Assembly: GCA_945788685.1 (NCBI GenBank)
Contig: CALZMZ010000001.1
Location: 1 to 42,842 of the forward strand
Length of the DNA stretch: 42,842 bases
Source: Thermodesulfovibrionia bacterium
GTDB lineage: Bacteria; Nitrospirota; Thermodesulfovibrionia; UBA6902
Direction: 5' to 3'
Below are positions 1-9,874 of this stretch, one piece after another. Under the pieces are notes generated by a model. It was not told where the DNA came from and ran no database searches. It saw only the letters and a list, made by a program, of their open reading frames with translations. How positions within the stretch are numbered: position 1 is the first letter of the stretch; each line of letters begins with the position of its first letter. A program made the position numbers and the translations under genes.

Positions 1-1015
1 CCCGCTCACCTATTACTTTTGATATTTCAAATGCATCAGCAGGCGGCACACCTATCATTATGGTAAAAGGGTAAAAGACATAGCCAAGCAGGCCCTTTAA
101 AGACCAGTCGATATTAAGGCCGATTAATGCATTCACCTTTGCACCTGCGCCTGCGGATATGAAGTCAGCAAGGGCAACAAGGCCGAGAAATGCAACAAGC
201 AGTGATACAACGCCAACAGCCAGTTTAAGCCCTGCATTGGCGCCATTTATAATTGCTTCAATTACCGATGACTCTTTTTTATAATACGGTCTGATATCCA
301 GGCCAAGAGTTTCAGGCTGTCCGGTTTCCGGCATTAACAGCTTGGACATGATAATGGCCGCAGGAGCAGACAGAAACGATGCCGATACAAGGTGCCCTGC
401 AATTGTCGGAAACTGTTTCTGGAGAATGAGAATGTAAATTGCCAGTACAGTTGATGCAATGGTGGCCATTCCTGCTGTCAGAATTGTGCAGAGTTCCGAC
501 TTTGTCATCTTTTCCAGATAGGGCCGGATAGTTGTGGCAGATTCAATACCTACAAAAATATTACTTGAAGCACATAAGGATTCTGCACCGCTGACCTTCA
601 TAAGCTTTGTAAATAATTTTGCAAAAATCCTGACCAGCCATGACATGATCCCTGCATAATACAGAACCGCCATGAGACTGGCAAAGAAAATTATCTGCGG
701 CAGTACCTGTACAGCAAAGATAAAACCAAGGGATTCTTCTCCCCATTCATTTGTAGTGCCGGGCGGCAGGGCCAGTCTTCCAAACAGGAATTTAGTACCT
801 GAACTCGCAACATCTATGATCTTTACCAAGGCATCATTTATAAACATGAACACATTTGCCCCTGCCGGAACTATAAATATAAATAAGGCAAAAATCATCT
901 GGAGCACAAGTCCCCATATCACTACGCGCCAGTTTACAACACTCCTGTTGGAAGACAAAAGCCATGCAAAAGCCATGAGAATAAATATGCCTGCAAAGCT
1001 CACAAAATTATACAT
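1..1015 (-). CDS. Concentrative nucleoside transporter (NupC/CNT family), truncated by window edge
   Basis: Minus-strand reading from ATG at 1015 gives MYNFVSFAGIFILMAFAWLLSSNRSVVNWRVVIWGLVLQ...GAESLCASSNIFVGIESATTIRPYLEKMTKSEL...SKLLMPETGQPE, a CNT-like pattern. It is open to the window edge and so absent from the ORF track. Confidence 0.85.
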   Translation of the reverse strand, partial: MYNFVSFAGIFILMAFAWLLSSNRSVVNWRVVIWGLVLQMIFALFIFIVPAGANVFMFINDALVKIIDVASSGTKFLFGRLALPPGTTNEWGEESLGFIFAVQVLPQIIFFASLMAVLYYAGIMSWLVRIFAKLFTKLMKVSGAESLCASSNIFVGIESATTIRPYLEKMTKSELCTILTAGMATIASTVLAIYILILQKQFPTIAGHLVSASFLSAPAAIIMSKLLMPETGQPETLGLDIRPYYKKESSVIEAIINGANAGLKLAVGVVSLLVAFLGLVALADFISAGAGAKVNALIGLNIDWSLKGLLGYVFYPFTIMIGVPPADAFEISKVIGER

Positions 1016-1279
1016 TTTTTATCCTTTCATTTATTAAAATGGTCACGTAAACATATAGAGAGAAAACCCGGCCCCGGAACAACTATCAGTCAAGGAAACT
1101 GGCAAAGACTGTCGATGCATATAAAGTATCATGTGTAAGCTCTGAAATAATATCGTAAAATAACATGTTAGATCAAGAAATAAATTCAACCTCCGTGCAA
1201 ATTGAATCTTAAACTGAATACTGCTAAACTTCTTTAACTATTGAGCTTTAAAAAAGATTTTCCAAAATATGGAGGGCAT

Positions 1280-1528
1280 ATGATAGTTCATAATGAAGAC
1301 ATAAAAGAAATAATCGCTGAAATTCCTGAGGGTCATAAGCATGTAAGGACAACTGTAGTGTTTCAAGACGGCAAAAGTATGACCTTGCAGGAGGCTGCAA
1401 TGGCAAATCTTGTAAGGGCCTATATTAATATCAAGACTCATCCCTTCAGGGCTAGAATACGGTTAACAGGAACAAGGTTAAAAGAAAGAAAAGATGGTTT
1501 TGCTGAGTGGCAGCTGGTGGAGGACTGA
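1280..1528 (+). CDS. Small hypothetical protein
   Basis: ORF 1241..1528; an internal ATG at 1280 is preceded by a GGAGG-like RBS. No family recognised. Confidence 0.6.
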   Translation: MIVHNEDIKEIIAEIPEGHKHVRTTVVFQDGKSMTLQEAAMANLVRAYINIKTHPFRARIRLTGTRLKERKDGFAEWQLVED

Positions 1529-1647
1529 ATAAATATGTAAAACTGTAGTATAGTCATGATGACAGTTAAAGGGTCTTGAAATTTTTTTTTCTCATTCGTA
1601 AAATATTTTCTCTGAAGTAATTACCTTTGAAATACGAAGGACCATTA

Positions 1648-2583
1648 ATGATTAAGATAGAGAACCTGACAAAATATTTCGGCGACACATGTGCTGTTGA
1701 TCAGATCAGCTTTGAGATCAGAAAAGGTGAGGTCCTTGGCCTGCTCGGACCAAATGGAGCGGGCAAGACAACAACCATGAGGATGCTTACCTGTTACCTG
1801 AAGCCGTCATCGGGTGATATCAATGTAAAGGACTTCAGTATAGAAGACAACGCCCTCGAGATAAAAAAACTGATCGGATACCTGCCTGAGTCAGCCCCTC
1901 TGTATCCGGACATGATTGTATATGATTATCTCAGGTTCATTGCTGATGTCCGCGAACTGGAAAAGTCAAACGTTGATGCACGCATTAAGGAACTGGCAGG
2001 CATATGTGGTATAAGTGAGGTAATGCATAAGTCTATCAATGAACTCTCAAAGGGTTACAAACAGAGAGTCGGTCTGGCCCATGCCATGATGAACGACCCT
2101 GAAATACTTGTTCTTGACGAGCCAACATCAGGACTTGATCCAAATCAGATTGTCGAAATACGGGACATAATAAAAAAGATCGGCAAAGAAAAGACTGTCA
2201 TCCTCTCCACTCACATATTGAGCGAAGCTGAAGCAACATGTGACCGCATAGTTATCATTAATAAGGGTAAAATTGTGGCTGCCGGAGCTACTGATGAGCT
2301 CAAGAGGGAAGCAGGAAGTGATTTCATAATGCAGGTATCACTGAAGCACAATAATTTTGAAGATATCAGCAACTCCCTCAGGAATGTTCCTGAAGTTAAT
2401 GATGTGATACTTATCAATGATGAAAATGGGACCATAGACTTTCATCTTGCCTGCAGCGGCAAAAAGGATGTAAGGCCTGAAATTTATGAAGTCATAAGGA
2501 ACAACAGCTGGATTCTTCTGGAGTTTCATATGGAATCAAGGACTCTGGAGACGATCTTCAGGGAACTGACAAAGGAAAGTTAA
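1648..2583 (+). CDS. ABC transporter ATP-binding protein (gliding-type/GldA-like)
   Basis: Walker A GPNGAGKTTT, Walker B ILVLDEPTSGLDP; next to a GldF/GldG-like pair. ORF extends upstream to 1627. Confidence 0.92.
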   Translation: MIKIENLTKYFGDTCAVDQISFEIRKGEVLGLLGPNGAGKTTTMRMLTCYLKPSSGDINVKDFSIEDNALEIKKLIGYLPESAPLYPDMIVYDYLRFIADVRELEKSNVDARIKELAGICGISEVMHKSINELSKGYKQRVGLAHAMMNDPEILVLDEPTSGLDPNQIVEIRDIIKKIGKEKTVILSTHILSEAEATCDRIVIINKGKIVAAGATDELKREAGSDFIMQVSLKHNNFEDISNSLRNVPEVNDVILINDENGTIDFHLACSGKKDVRPEIYEVIRNNSWILLEFHMESRTLETIFRELTKES

Positions 2584-2584
2584 A

Positions 2585-3289
2585 ATGACAAACACACTTA
2601 ATATTTTCAAAAAAGAGTTGAAAGGATATTTCATCTCACCTATAGCCTATATCGTCATTTCCATATTTCTTATTCTTACGGGATGGTTTTTCTTTTCAAC
2701 TTTTTTTCTGTACGGCCAGGCTGAGATGCGGGGCTTCTTTTCACTTCTCCCCATTATCTTTTCATTTATTATTCCCGCCATAACCATGAAACTTTTTTCA
2801 GAAGAGTTCAATACAGGATCGTACGAACTTTTGCTTACATTACCCGTTTCATCACTGAATATTATTTTAGGCAAATTCATGGCAGCAGCCTCCTTTGTCT
2901 CAATTATGCTTGTACCCACTATTTTTTATGCTTTTTTTATCTCGTTTCTGGGAGACCTTGACTGGGGGCCGGTTATAGGAGGATATATCGGGGCGGTATT
3001 ACTGGGAGCAGCTTTTTCTGCCATAGGCCTGTTCGCATCTTCCATAACCAGAAACCAGATTATCGCATTCATAACCGGAATGTCATTATGTTTCCTGCTT
3101 ACATTAGTCGATAAGATACTGTTCTTCTTGCCCGAGTCAGCCTTGAACTTTTTTCAGTTTCTAGGTGCTGATTTTCATTTCAGGAACATTTCAAAAGGGG
3201 TCATAGATTCAAGGGACCTGTTATATTTCCTGAGTGTCTGCTTTGTGATGCTTTACAGCACCAACCTTGTTATTCAGGAGAAGTCTTAA
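2585..3289 (+). CDS. ABC transporter permease (GldF/ABC-2 family)
   Basis: Multi-TM protein starting MTNTLNIFKKELKGYFISPIAYIVISIFLILTGWFF; adjacent to the ATPase. Confidence 0.88.
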   Translation: MTNTLNIFKKELKGYFISPIAYIVISIFLILTGWFFFSTFFLYGQAEMRGFFSLLPIIFSFIIPAITMKLFSEEFNTGSYELLLTLPVSSLNIILGKFMAAASFVSIMLVPTIFYAFFISFLGDLDWGPVIGGYIGAVLLGAAFSAIGLFASSITRNQIIAFITGMSLCFLLTLVDKILFFLPESALNFFQFLGADFHFRNISKGVIDSRDLLYFLSVCFVMLYSTNLVIQEKS

Positions 3290-3298
3290 GATATTATT

Positions 3299-5491
3299 AT
3301 GGATAAGAAAGTAAACATAAATACATATTCAAGGTTTCTCATATATGTAATCGTCATTGTCCTTATCAACATTGCCGGGATTACTCTTTTTTTCAGGGCA
3401 GACCTTACCTCCAACAAGGTGTACTCTCTGTCAGACGCAAGTAAAAATGTGGTCAGCACTCTTTCAGAGCCATTGACCGTCAAGGTGTTCTTCAGCAGCA
3501 ACCTGCCTGCTCCCTACAATAATATTGAGCGTTATCTTCATGACCTGCTGGAAGAATATGCAGTTGCAGGTGAAAGATATTTCAACTACCAGTTTCATGA
3601 TGTATCAGGCGAAGAAAGTGACCGGCCCGGTCGTAACAGGGAACTGGCTCAGAGCTATGGAGTGCACCCGGTGCAGATCCAGAATATTGAACAGGATGAG
3701 GTCAAGTTCCAGCAGGCATATATGGGAATAGTATTAATGCATGGTGATATTATCGAGGCCCTTCCATCAATTACATCTACTGAAGGACTTGAGTACCAGA
3801 TAACATCTGCCATACAGAAAATGAATAACAAGATAAGTGCGCTCTTAAGACTGAAAGATAAAATTAATGTAAAATTATTCCTGTCATCCTCCCTGAGTAT
3901 TGTCGGACCTTATATGAACATACCCGGGCTTTCCGAGCTTCCTTCCAAAGTGCAGGCAATAGTCAATAAGCTGAATGGAAAAAATTATGGCAAGCTGGAA
4001 TTTTCTCACCTTGACCCGAGCATACATCCCGACAGTACAAATATCGCAGAGCAATACAACATTGTTCGCCTCAACTGGGAGCAGTTCCAGGACAGAAGGG
4101 GAAAGACAATACCTGCTGACAGGGGCTATGCTGGTATTATCGTAGAGCACGGAAATAATGCAGAGAAAATCAAGCTGATAGATGTCGTCCGGCTGCCGAT
4201 ATTCGGCACCCAGTATCATCTTACTGAACTTGATACGCTTGAAACAGCCATAAATGAAACCATCGAGAATGTAATTGATGTTAATGAGGAGATCGGTTAT
4301 CTGGCTGATCACGGAACACTTGCTTTTGGTCAGGCATCACCCCAGATGATGGCATTTCAGCAGCAGGAATCATTAAGCAGCCTGAATACTCTCCTGTCAA
4401 ATCAGTATTCAGTCACACAGGTTAATTTAAAAGAGGAAGGTATTCCTGAAGGTCTCTCATTTCTTATCATTGCAGGGGCAAAGGAGAATTTTTCAGATTA
4501 TGAGTTGTATCAGATTGACCAGTTTCTCATGAGAGGCAATAAACTTGCTGTTTTTATGGATTCATTCAGTCAGATTACACCCCAGGGACAGCAGGCCATG
4601 CAGCAAATGAGACAGCCGGTCTTTCTGCCTCTGAACACAGGACTGGAAAAATTGCTTGCCCATTACGGAGTGACAGTGAAAAAATCCATTGTCCTTGACA
4701 GGAACTCATATAAACAGAGGGTTCCGAGTGCCTTTGGCGGTGGTGAGAGACAGATTTACTTTGCTCCCCTAATAAAAAACGAGATGATTAACAAAGACAC
4801 AGGATACCTGAGTAATATTAAAGGACTTGTAATGCTTCAGGCATCACCCCTTATTATTGATGAAACAAAGATAAAGGACAACGGACTTGTTGCTACCAGG
4901 CTGTTTTCATCATCAGAAGAATCATGGGAGATGTCTGAAAGAATAAACCTGAATCCGATGTTCATGACTCCTCCGGCTGATGATGAAGAATTCAGAAGTT
5001 CAGAACTGGCCTATACACTTGAAGGTCCGTTCCCGAGTTATTTTGCAGACAGGCCCATACCGGAAAAGGATGTAGACAAAACAGATGAAGCCGCTGCTGA
5101 TGAAACAGGAATAGATGCGGAAAGCACGGGAATAGACATGTCAGCCATTGCAGCTGAAGACACAACCATTAAGAAAGGCAAGCCTTCCAGGATATTTGTT
5201 ATCGGGACATCTGAAATACTGAAAGACAATGTTATGGACAAAGACGGAGCAAGTCCAAATTCACAATTCATAATGAACGTGGTTGATTACCTGAACAACA
5301 GGGAGGATATAGCTGTCATGAGAAGCAAGACCCAGAGTTTCAACCCTCTTCGTGATATAGAGCCCGGGGCGAAAACAGCCATAAAGACAGCAAATATTGC
5401 AGGTCTGCCTGTTCTGGTCATAATTGCCGGAATGATTTTCTGGTTCAGAAGAACATCAAGAAAGAGATTTATCCAGAAAATATTCAGCTAG
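3299..5491 (+). CDS. GldG-family (ABC-type uncharacterized transport system auxiliary) protein
   Basis: N-terminal TM, long extracytoplasmic domain with SNLPAPYNNIERYLHDLLEEYA, C-terminal TM; operon context. Confidence 0.87.
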   Translation: MDKKVNINTYSRFLIYVIVIVLINIAGITLFFRADLTSNKVYSLSDASKNVVSTLSEPLTVKVFFSSNLPAPYNNIERYLHDLLEEYAVAGERYFNYQFHDVSGEESDRPGRNRELAQSYGVHPVQIQNIEQDEVKFQQAYMGIVLMHGDIIEALPSITSTEGLEYQITSAIQKMNNKISALLRLKDKINVKLFLSSSLSIVGPYMNIPGLSELPSKVQAIVNKLNGKNYGKLEFSHLDPSIHPDSTNIAEQYNIVRLNWEQFQDRRGKTIPADRGYAGIIVEHGNNAEKIKLIDVVRLPIFGTQYHLTELDTLETAINETIENVIDVNEEIGYLADHGTLAFGQASPQMMAFQQQESLSSLNTLLSNQYSVTQVNLKEEGIPEGLSFLIIAGAKENFSDYELYQIDQFLMRGNKLAVFMDSFSQITPQGQQAMQQMRQPVFLPLNTGLEKLLAHYGVTVKKSIVLDRNSYKQRVPSAFGGGERQIYFAPLIKNEMINKDTGYLSNIKGLVMLQASPLIIDETKIKDNGLVATRLFSSSEESWEMSERINLNPMFMTPPADDEEFRSSELAYTLEGPFPSYFADRPIPEKDVDKTDEAAADETGIDAESTGIDMSAIAAEDTTIKKGKPSRIFVIGTSEILKDNVMDKDGASPNSQFIMNVVDYLNNREDIAVMRSKTQSFNPLRDIEPGAKTAIKTANIAGLPVLVIIAGMIFWFRRTSRKRFIQKIFS

Positions 5492-5586
5492 CGGATATGT
5501 TTTAAGTTGCATGTTATACAATGCCTCTTTGTCTTTACATATAACAGGTAACTAATAATTAATAACAAGATGTTGAGGAGCACTAT

Positions 5587-6540
5587 ATGAAGGGCAAAAA
5601 AGAAATAGCCATCCTGTTTTTTATAATGGTTGTACTTGTGTTTTATATCAAGTCAGAAAAAGGGGATAACACCAGTTACACACTTCCTGATATTGCTAAA
5701 ATTGAAACAGGCAATGTTTCCGGAATCACCATAAATAAAATAGACTCTGAGATAGCGCTCGTCAGGGAAAACAATATATGGCTGGTTGGGACCGAAAAAT
5801 ATCCTGCAGACCCTTCAACAGTAGATAAAATTCTTGGTCACATATCAGGTGTATCACTTACCGCGCTTGCATCTGAATCTAAAAATTATTCCATATACGA
5901 ACTTGATAATGATAAAAAGCTCGAGGTCAGGGCGTTTAAGGGTGAAGATGTTATCCGTACTCTCAGCATAGGCAAACCGGCATCCTCTCACAGACATACG
6001 TTTGTAATGATAGATGATGATCACAGGGTATATCATGCTGAGGGAAACATAAGGACTGAATTCGACAAAACAGTTCCTGATTTGAGGGACAAAAAGGTCA
6101 TGGCTGTTCAGGATGATATCAGTGAACTGACTCTGCAGGAAGGCGATAAAAAAATAACTGTCGTAAAAGCTGCTGCACCTGTGTCTGTTGATGTAACTGC
6201 CGCCAAAAAAGAGGATTCCGCACCTGAAGAAACAGGTCCGAAATGGACCACATCTGATGGATCGCATGTTAAAGACAGTGAAATAGACAGTATGATCAGC
6301 AGCCTGTCTGATTATCGATGTGACGAATTTATTGAAGGAAAGACCAGGGAGGATTTTACATCGCCTGTTTATACTGCTACGTTTAAAGGAGTAAAAGAGT
6401 ATTCCATCTCATTTTATGAAAAACAGGATGAAAAATATCCTGCCGTTTCCTCTGAAAATGATTATCCATTTATGGTTTCAGAGTGGAAAGCAAAGAAAAT
6501 CATGAAAGAGCTGGACAGCCTGGTAGAATCAGAACAGTGA
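5587..6540 (+). CDS. DUF4340-like membrane-anchored protein
   Basis: N-terminal TM and WLVGTEKYPADPSTVDKILGHISGVSL pattern; follows the GldG-like gene. Confidence 0.75.
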   Translation: MKGKKEIAILFFIMVVLVFYIKSEKGDNTSYTLPDIAKIETGNVSGITINKIDSEIALVRENNIWLVGTEKYPADPSTVDKILGHISGVSLTALASESKNYSIYELDNDKKLEVRAFKGEDVIRTLSIGKPASSHRHTFVMIDDDHRVYHAEGNIRTEFDKTVPDLRDKKVMAVQDDISELTLQEGDKKITVVKAAAPVSVDVTAAKKEDSAPEETGPKWTTSDGSHVKDSEIDSMISSLSDYRCDEFIEGKTREDFTSPVYTATFKGVKEYSISFYEKQDEKYPAVSSENDYPFMVSEWKAKKIMKELDSLVESEQ

Positions 6541-6542
6541 TG

Positions 6543-6711
6543 ATGTAATGACCAATGTCAAAGCTCCAATGTCAATTGAATGTCAACTGCCTTATTAATA
6601 AACTAAAAGAATAGGTAAGCGGATGAGTTGGATTTTTCAAATGTATAATGTACTTACATTGCGACATTGGGATTTCAATTGACATTGGAGCTTTGACATT
6701 GGTCATTACAT
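6543..6711. repeat. 38-bp perfect inverted repeat pair (6543-6580 / 6674-6711) enclosing 93 bp
   Basis: ATGTAATGACCAATGTCAAAGCTCCAATGTCAATTGAA and its exact reverse complement; intergenic. Confidence 0.92.
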
Positions 6712-6726
6712 ACGCTATATTATCTT

Positions 6727-7398
6727 ATGCTGGAAATAATGCGCAGCAACAAGTTTTTCAGTGTCTTCGTGCTGTCAGCGGTGACTTTCATGATTATCAT
6801 ATCCTTCGTGTTCTGGGGTATCGGCCCACAGGATAATCCCACATTATCCTATGTTGCCCATATTGAAGATGAAAAAGTCTCGATCGAAGAGTACTGGAGA
6901 ACATATGATAATGAATACAAGAAAGCAAAAGAACAGTACACCGATGAAAAAGAGATAGAAGCCCTGAATCTTCCTGACAAGGTTATCAATGCACTTGTTG
7001 ACAGAAAGGTCCTCCTGATAGTTGCTGAAAGGGCTGGCATAATCACAAGCGACAAAGAGCTTCAGAATGCCATCGTGGCTATGCCTTATTTTCAGAAGGA
7101 CGGGGTTTTTAATCCTCAGGTTTACAAAAGGGCGTTACGTCTTAACCGCACTACTCCCCAGACGTTTGAAGCAGGATTAAGACAGGACCTGATCGTTACA
7201 AAAATAAGCAGGATAATTGGAGAGACAGCTGAACTGTCTCCGGATGAATACAAAATGCTTGAATCAATTGAAGGTGACAATAGAAGTCAATTGGAACAGA
7301 TATTCCTGAGATCAAAAAGCAGCCAGAACCTGCAGGCTTATATTGAAGCAATGAAACGGCAGCTTGATATCACAGTAAACAGAGATCTTGTTTTATAA
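6727..7398 (+). CDS. SurA N-terminal (SurA_N-like) chaperone domain protein
   Basis: Single N-terminal TM followed by EEYWRTYDNEYKKAKEQ...VINALVDRKVLLIVAERAGI, PpiD/SurA_N-like. ATG at 6739 is an alternative start. Confidence 0.75.
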   Translation: MLEIMRSNKFFSVFVLSAVTFMIIISFVFWGIGPQDNPTLSYVAHIEDEKVSIEEYWRTYDNEYKKAKEQYTDEKEIEALNLPDKVINALVDRKVLLIVAERAGIITSDKELQNAIVAMPYFQKDGVFNPQVYKRALRLNRTTPQTFEAGLRQDLIVTKISRIIGETAELSPDEYKMLESIEGDNRSQLEQIFLRSKSSQNLQAYIEAMKRQLDITVNRDLVL

Positions 7399-7753
7399 TA
7401 TTTCCTGCACCCTTCATTCGTCCTGAACATTAAATGCACTTACAATATCTGTAAATGCTTTTCCTGACTTCACAGGACATAATAACAAATAACAAAATAT
7501 CAAATAAGCACCAATGACCAAATGTCAAAATGTGAGAAGAACAGGCGAACCGGTAAAGGTAACTCTCCGGCAAATAAAATTATTGTCTTGTTATCCATAG
7601 TCTTACAGTAGTTCTTTTTTTGGATTATACCATTCAGATGAGGGATTGCACTTATAATATACAAAACTAATGGATCAAATCCTATTATTAATAAAGATAA
7701 TTTCTATATTCATCTCTTGTAAAAATGCGTGTCTCATGCAATAATCTATACAA

Positions 7754-8668
7754 ATGAAAAAGATTATTCTTATATTGGTTGTTGTTACGGTTGTCCCGGC
7801 CATGATGTCATTTGCGAGAGTAAAAGAGAAGGAAGCCGGGGTTATAAAGGACAGTACAAACCTGCATTTCACCGGCAAGTACTGCACAGAATGTCATGAA
7901 AAGGCCCCTGAAAAGGGAGGAGACAAACTCCTGAAGTTTAATGGTGATTATTCGCAGTTATGTAAATGTCACGGATACACACCCGGGACGTATATTCACC
8001 CGGTAGAAATTGTCCCAAGTGAAGAGAAGAAGCCCCATCTTCCTGAAGACCTTCCTCTTGTAAATGGAAAGCTTGTGTGCTCTACCTGTCATGATATGTA
8101 CCTCCAATGTCAGGACGATAAACAAACAGAAGCACTGAATAGACGATTCTTAAGGGGCGCTCCCTATATGAAGCGCACGGCTTTGTGTTTCCGGTGTCAT
8201 GATGAAAAGAAATATGCCATGCTTGATCCCCATAACCAGATTTCAGAGAGTGGTGGTATTAACAAAGACAAATGCCTCTACTGCCACTCTGAGATGCCTG
8301 ATGCAGATGTTCAGTCATACAGTGATGTAAAACTGATTGGCAAGCTTGAGGTATTGTGCTTCAGGTGCCATTACAAACAGAGCAAGTTTCATCCCATCAA
8401 CGCTAATCATCTGCGCATCCCTTCTGAAGCCATAGTTGCGAACATGGAGGAATCAGAAAAAAAGCTGGGTGTTATTCTTCCCCTGGACAGGGAAGGAAAA
8501 GTCACCTGTCCTACCTGCCATAATCCTCATGAAAAGGGTGTCCTGCCCAGTGATAAAGCCAGTGCACAGGGCGCCAGTGAAAAATCCAGGCTGCGGCTTG
8601 CAGCTAAAAACCTGCAGATATGTGTTGCCTGCCACAAAGATAAATTTAAGGACATGAAACTTGAGTAA
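7754..8668 (+). CDS. Multiheme cytochrome c (7 CXXCH plus one CXCH)
   Basis: Signal peptide; CTECH, CSTCH, CFRCH, CLYCH, CFRCH, CPTCH, CVACH, and a CKCH site. Confidence 0.9.
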   Translation: MKKIILILVVVTVVPAMMSFARVKEKEAGVIKDSTNLHFTGKYCTECHEKAPEKGGDKLLKFNGDYSQLCKCHGYTPGTYIHPVEIVPSEEKKPHLPEDLPLVNGKLVCSTCHDMYLQCQDDKQTEALNRRFLRGAPYMKRTALCFRCHDEKKYAMLDPHNQISESGGINKDKCLYCHSEMPDADVQSYSDVKLIGKLEVLCFRCHYKQSKFHPINANHLRIPSEAIVANMEESEKKLGVILPLDREGKVTCPTCHNPHEKGVLPSDKASAQGASEKSRLRLAAKNLQICVACHKDKFKDMKLE

Positions 8669-8711
8669 TAGCCCTCATTATTTATACATATTTAAGTAAG
8701 GGAGGCAAGCT

Positions 8712-9866
8712 TTAGTTTTTACCAGTGTGGCAGTTTCCGCAACCGGATATGGCAGTTGCAAGTGATCCTTTAATGTCCCACCTCATCATTTTGTAGTAAT
8801 CTGTAGCGTGGGCGCCATGACAGGATAAACACATAACAGCGTCCGATCCAGTCACCCCTGCTCCTATGGAAACAGGAGGACTTGTCCTGGCAACCGGTGT
8901 TACAACATCGTATGTTGTATAAGATGAATATTCTCCTGTACCAGGGAGCTGGACATCGGTTGGGTGTCGTTTAAATGGTGAAAAGGGCGCAATCTTGTCA
9001 GCACTGATACCTTCACGAGCTCCACCGCTGGAACTGTCAAAAAGGTGAAAATATCCATGACATGTTGCACAAAATCCGCTCATCGTCTTATTATTTGGCC
9101 TGTTATTGTTAGTACTTAAATCATGGCAGGTCTGACAACCTGATGAATCAAAATCCATGGGAGATGTTGCTCCATAGTACTCATTGTGATTGGCTGCATT
9201 GACATTCTGCCATTTGGAAGCTGTCGTATTTTCAAGCCCTATCACATAATAGAGAAACCTGTAACTGTTGGCAACTATATCAGCAGTACCTAGTGCTCCA
9301 TCTACATTACCGTGATGTGCCCCCTTCATGGCAGTCAAACCATTACCCTGGTTGCCACGAATTCCGTGACATCCATGGGTACCGGCACATGTAAAACCCG
9401 TATTATTTATTGTTGTATTAATTCCTGCAATATCATGTCGTCTTCCGGGTGGCTGGGATGGATTATCGAAACTTCCAAAGTCTTTAATATTATGTCCCTT
9501 TTTGTCAGAAGCCCCGCTTCCTTTTGTTCCATCTATATAGGCAAAATTTCCTCCTGCCAGGTCAGGCGCTCCTCCTGATCCGTTATGATAGATCTGCGGC
9601 GCATTGGTAACAGGATCCACGCCACTTGCATTTACATTACCGCTTGCATGACATCCCAGACATGTGCCCCTGAGAAGATATTGCTTTGCATCTGTTGTTT
9701 CAGATCCAACTATGAGATTAACCATAGCCAAATTGTTCTGTTTATTATGCATTGTATGACAGGTACTGCACTGGCCTGACAGCACGGCATACACCATACT
9801 GGTCATCATCAGGACACAGATCATTGCAAAAAAACAGAATACATATTTTTTCTTTCCATTTAACAT
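8712..9866 (-). CDS. OmcS-like multiheme cytochrome (6 CXXCH plus CX5CH), candidate filament-forming cytochrome, paralog of 22684..23862
   Basis: Signal peptide; QCSTCHTMHNKQ, KGHN, SYRF, FCATCHGYFH, RHPTD, VMCLSCHGAHA, GCGNCHTGKN. Motif order matches OmcS as I remember it. Confidence 0.82.
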   Translation of the reverse strand: MLNGKKKYVFCFFAMICVLMMTSMVYAVLSGQCSTCHTMHNKQNNLAMVNLIVGSETTDAKQYLLRGTCLGCHASGNVNASGVDPVTNAPQIYHNGSGGAPDLAGGNFAYIDGTKGSGASDKKGHNIKDFGSFDNPSQPPGRRHDIAGINTTINNTGFTCAGTHGCHGIRGNQGNGLTAMKGAHHGNVDGALGTADIVANSYRFLYYVIGLENTTASKWQNVNAANHNEYYGATSPMDFDSSGCQTCHDLSTNNNRPNNKTMSGFCATCHGYFHLFDSSSGGAREGISADKIAPFSPFKRHPTDVQLPGTGEYSSYTTYDVVTPVARTSPPVSIGAGVTGSDAVMCLSCHGAHATDYYKMMRWDIKGSLATAISGCGNCHTGKN

Positions 9867-9874
9867 ATCAGTAC

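Noticed and set aside
6727-7398. Truncation/pseudogene of a PpiD-type isomerase lacking the parvulin domain
   Set aside because: Short SurA_N-only proteins of similar length ending in a comparable C-terminus are, as I recall, normal; no remnant of a parvulin domain seen downstream.
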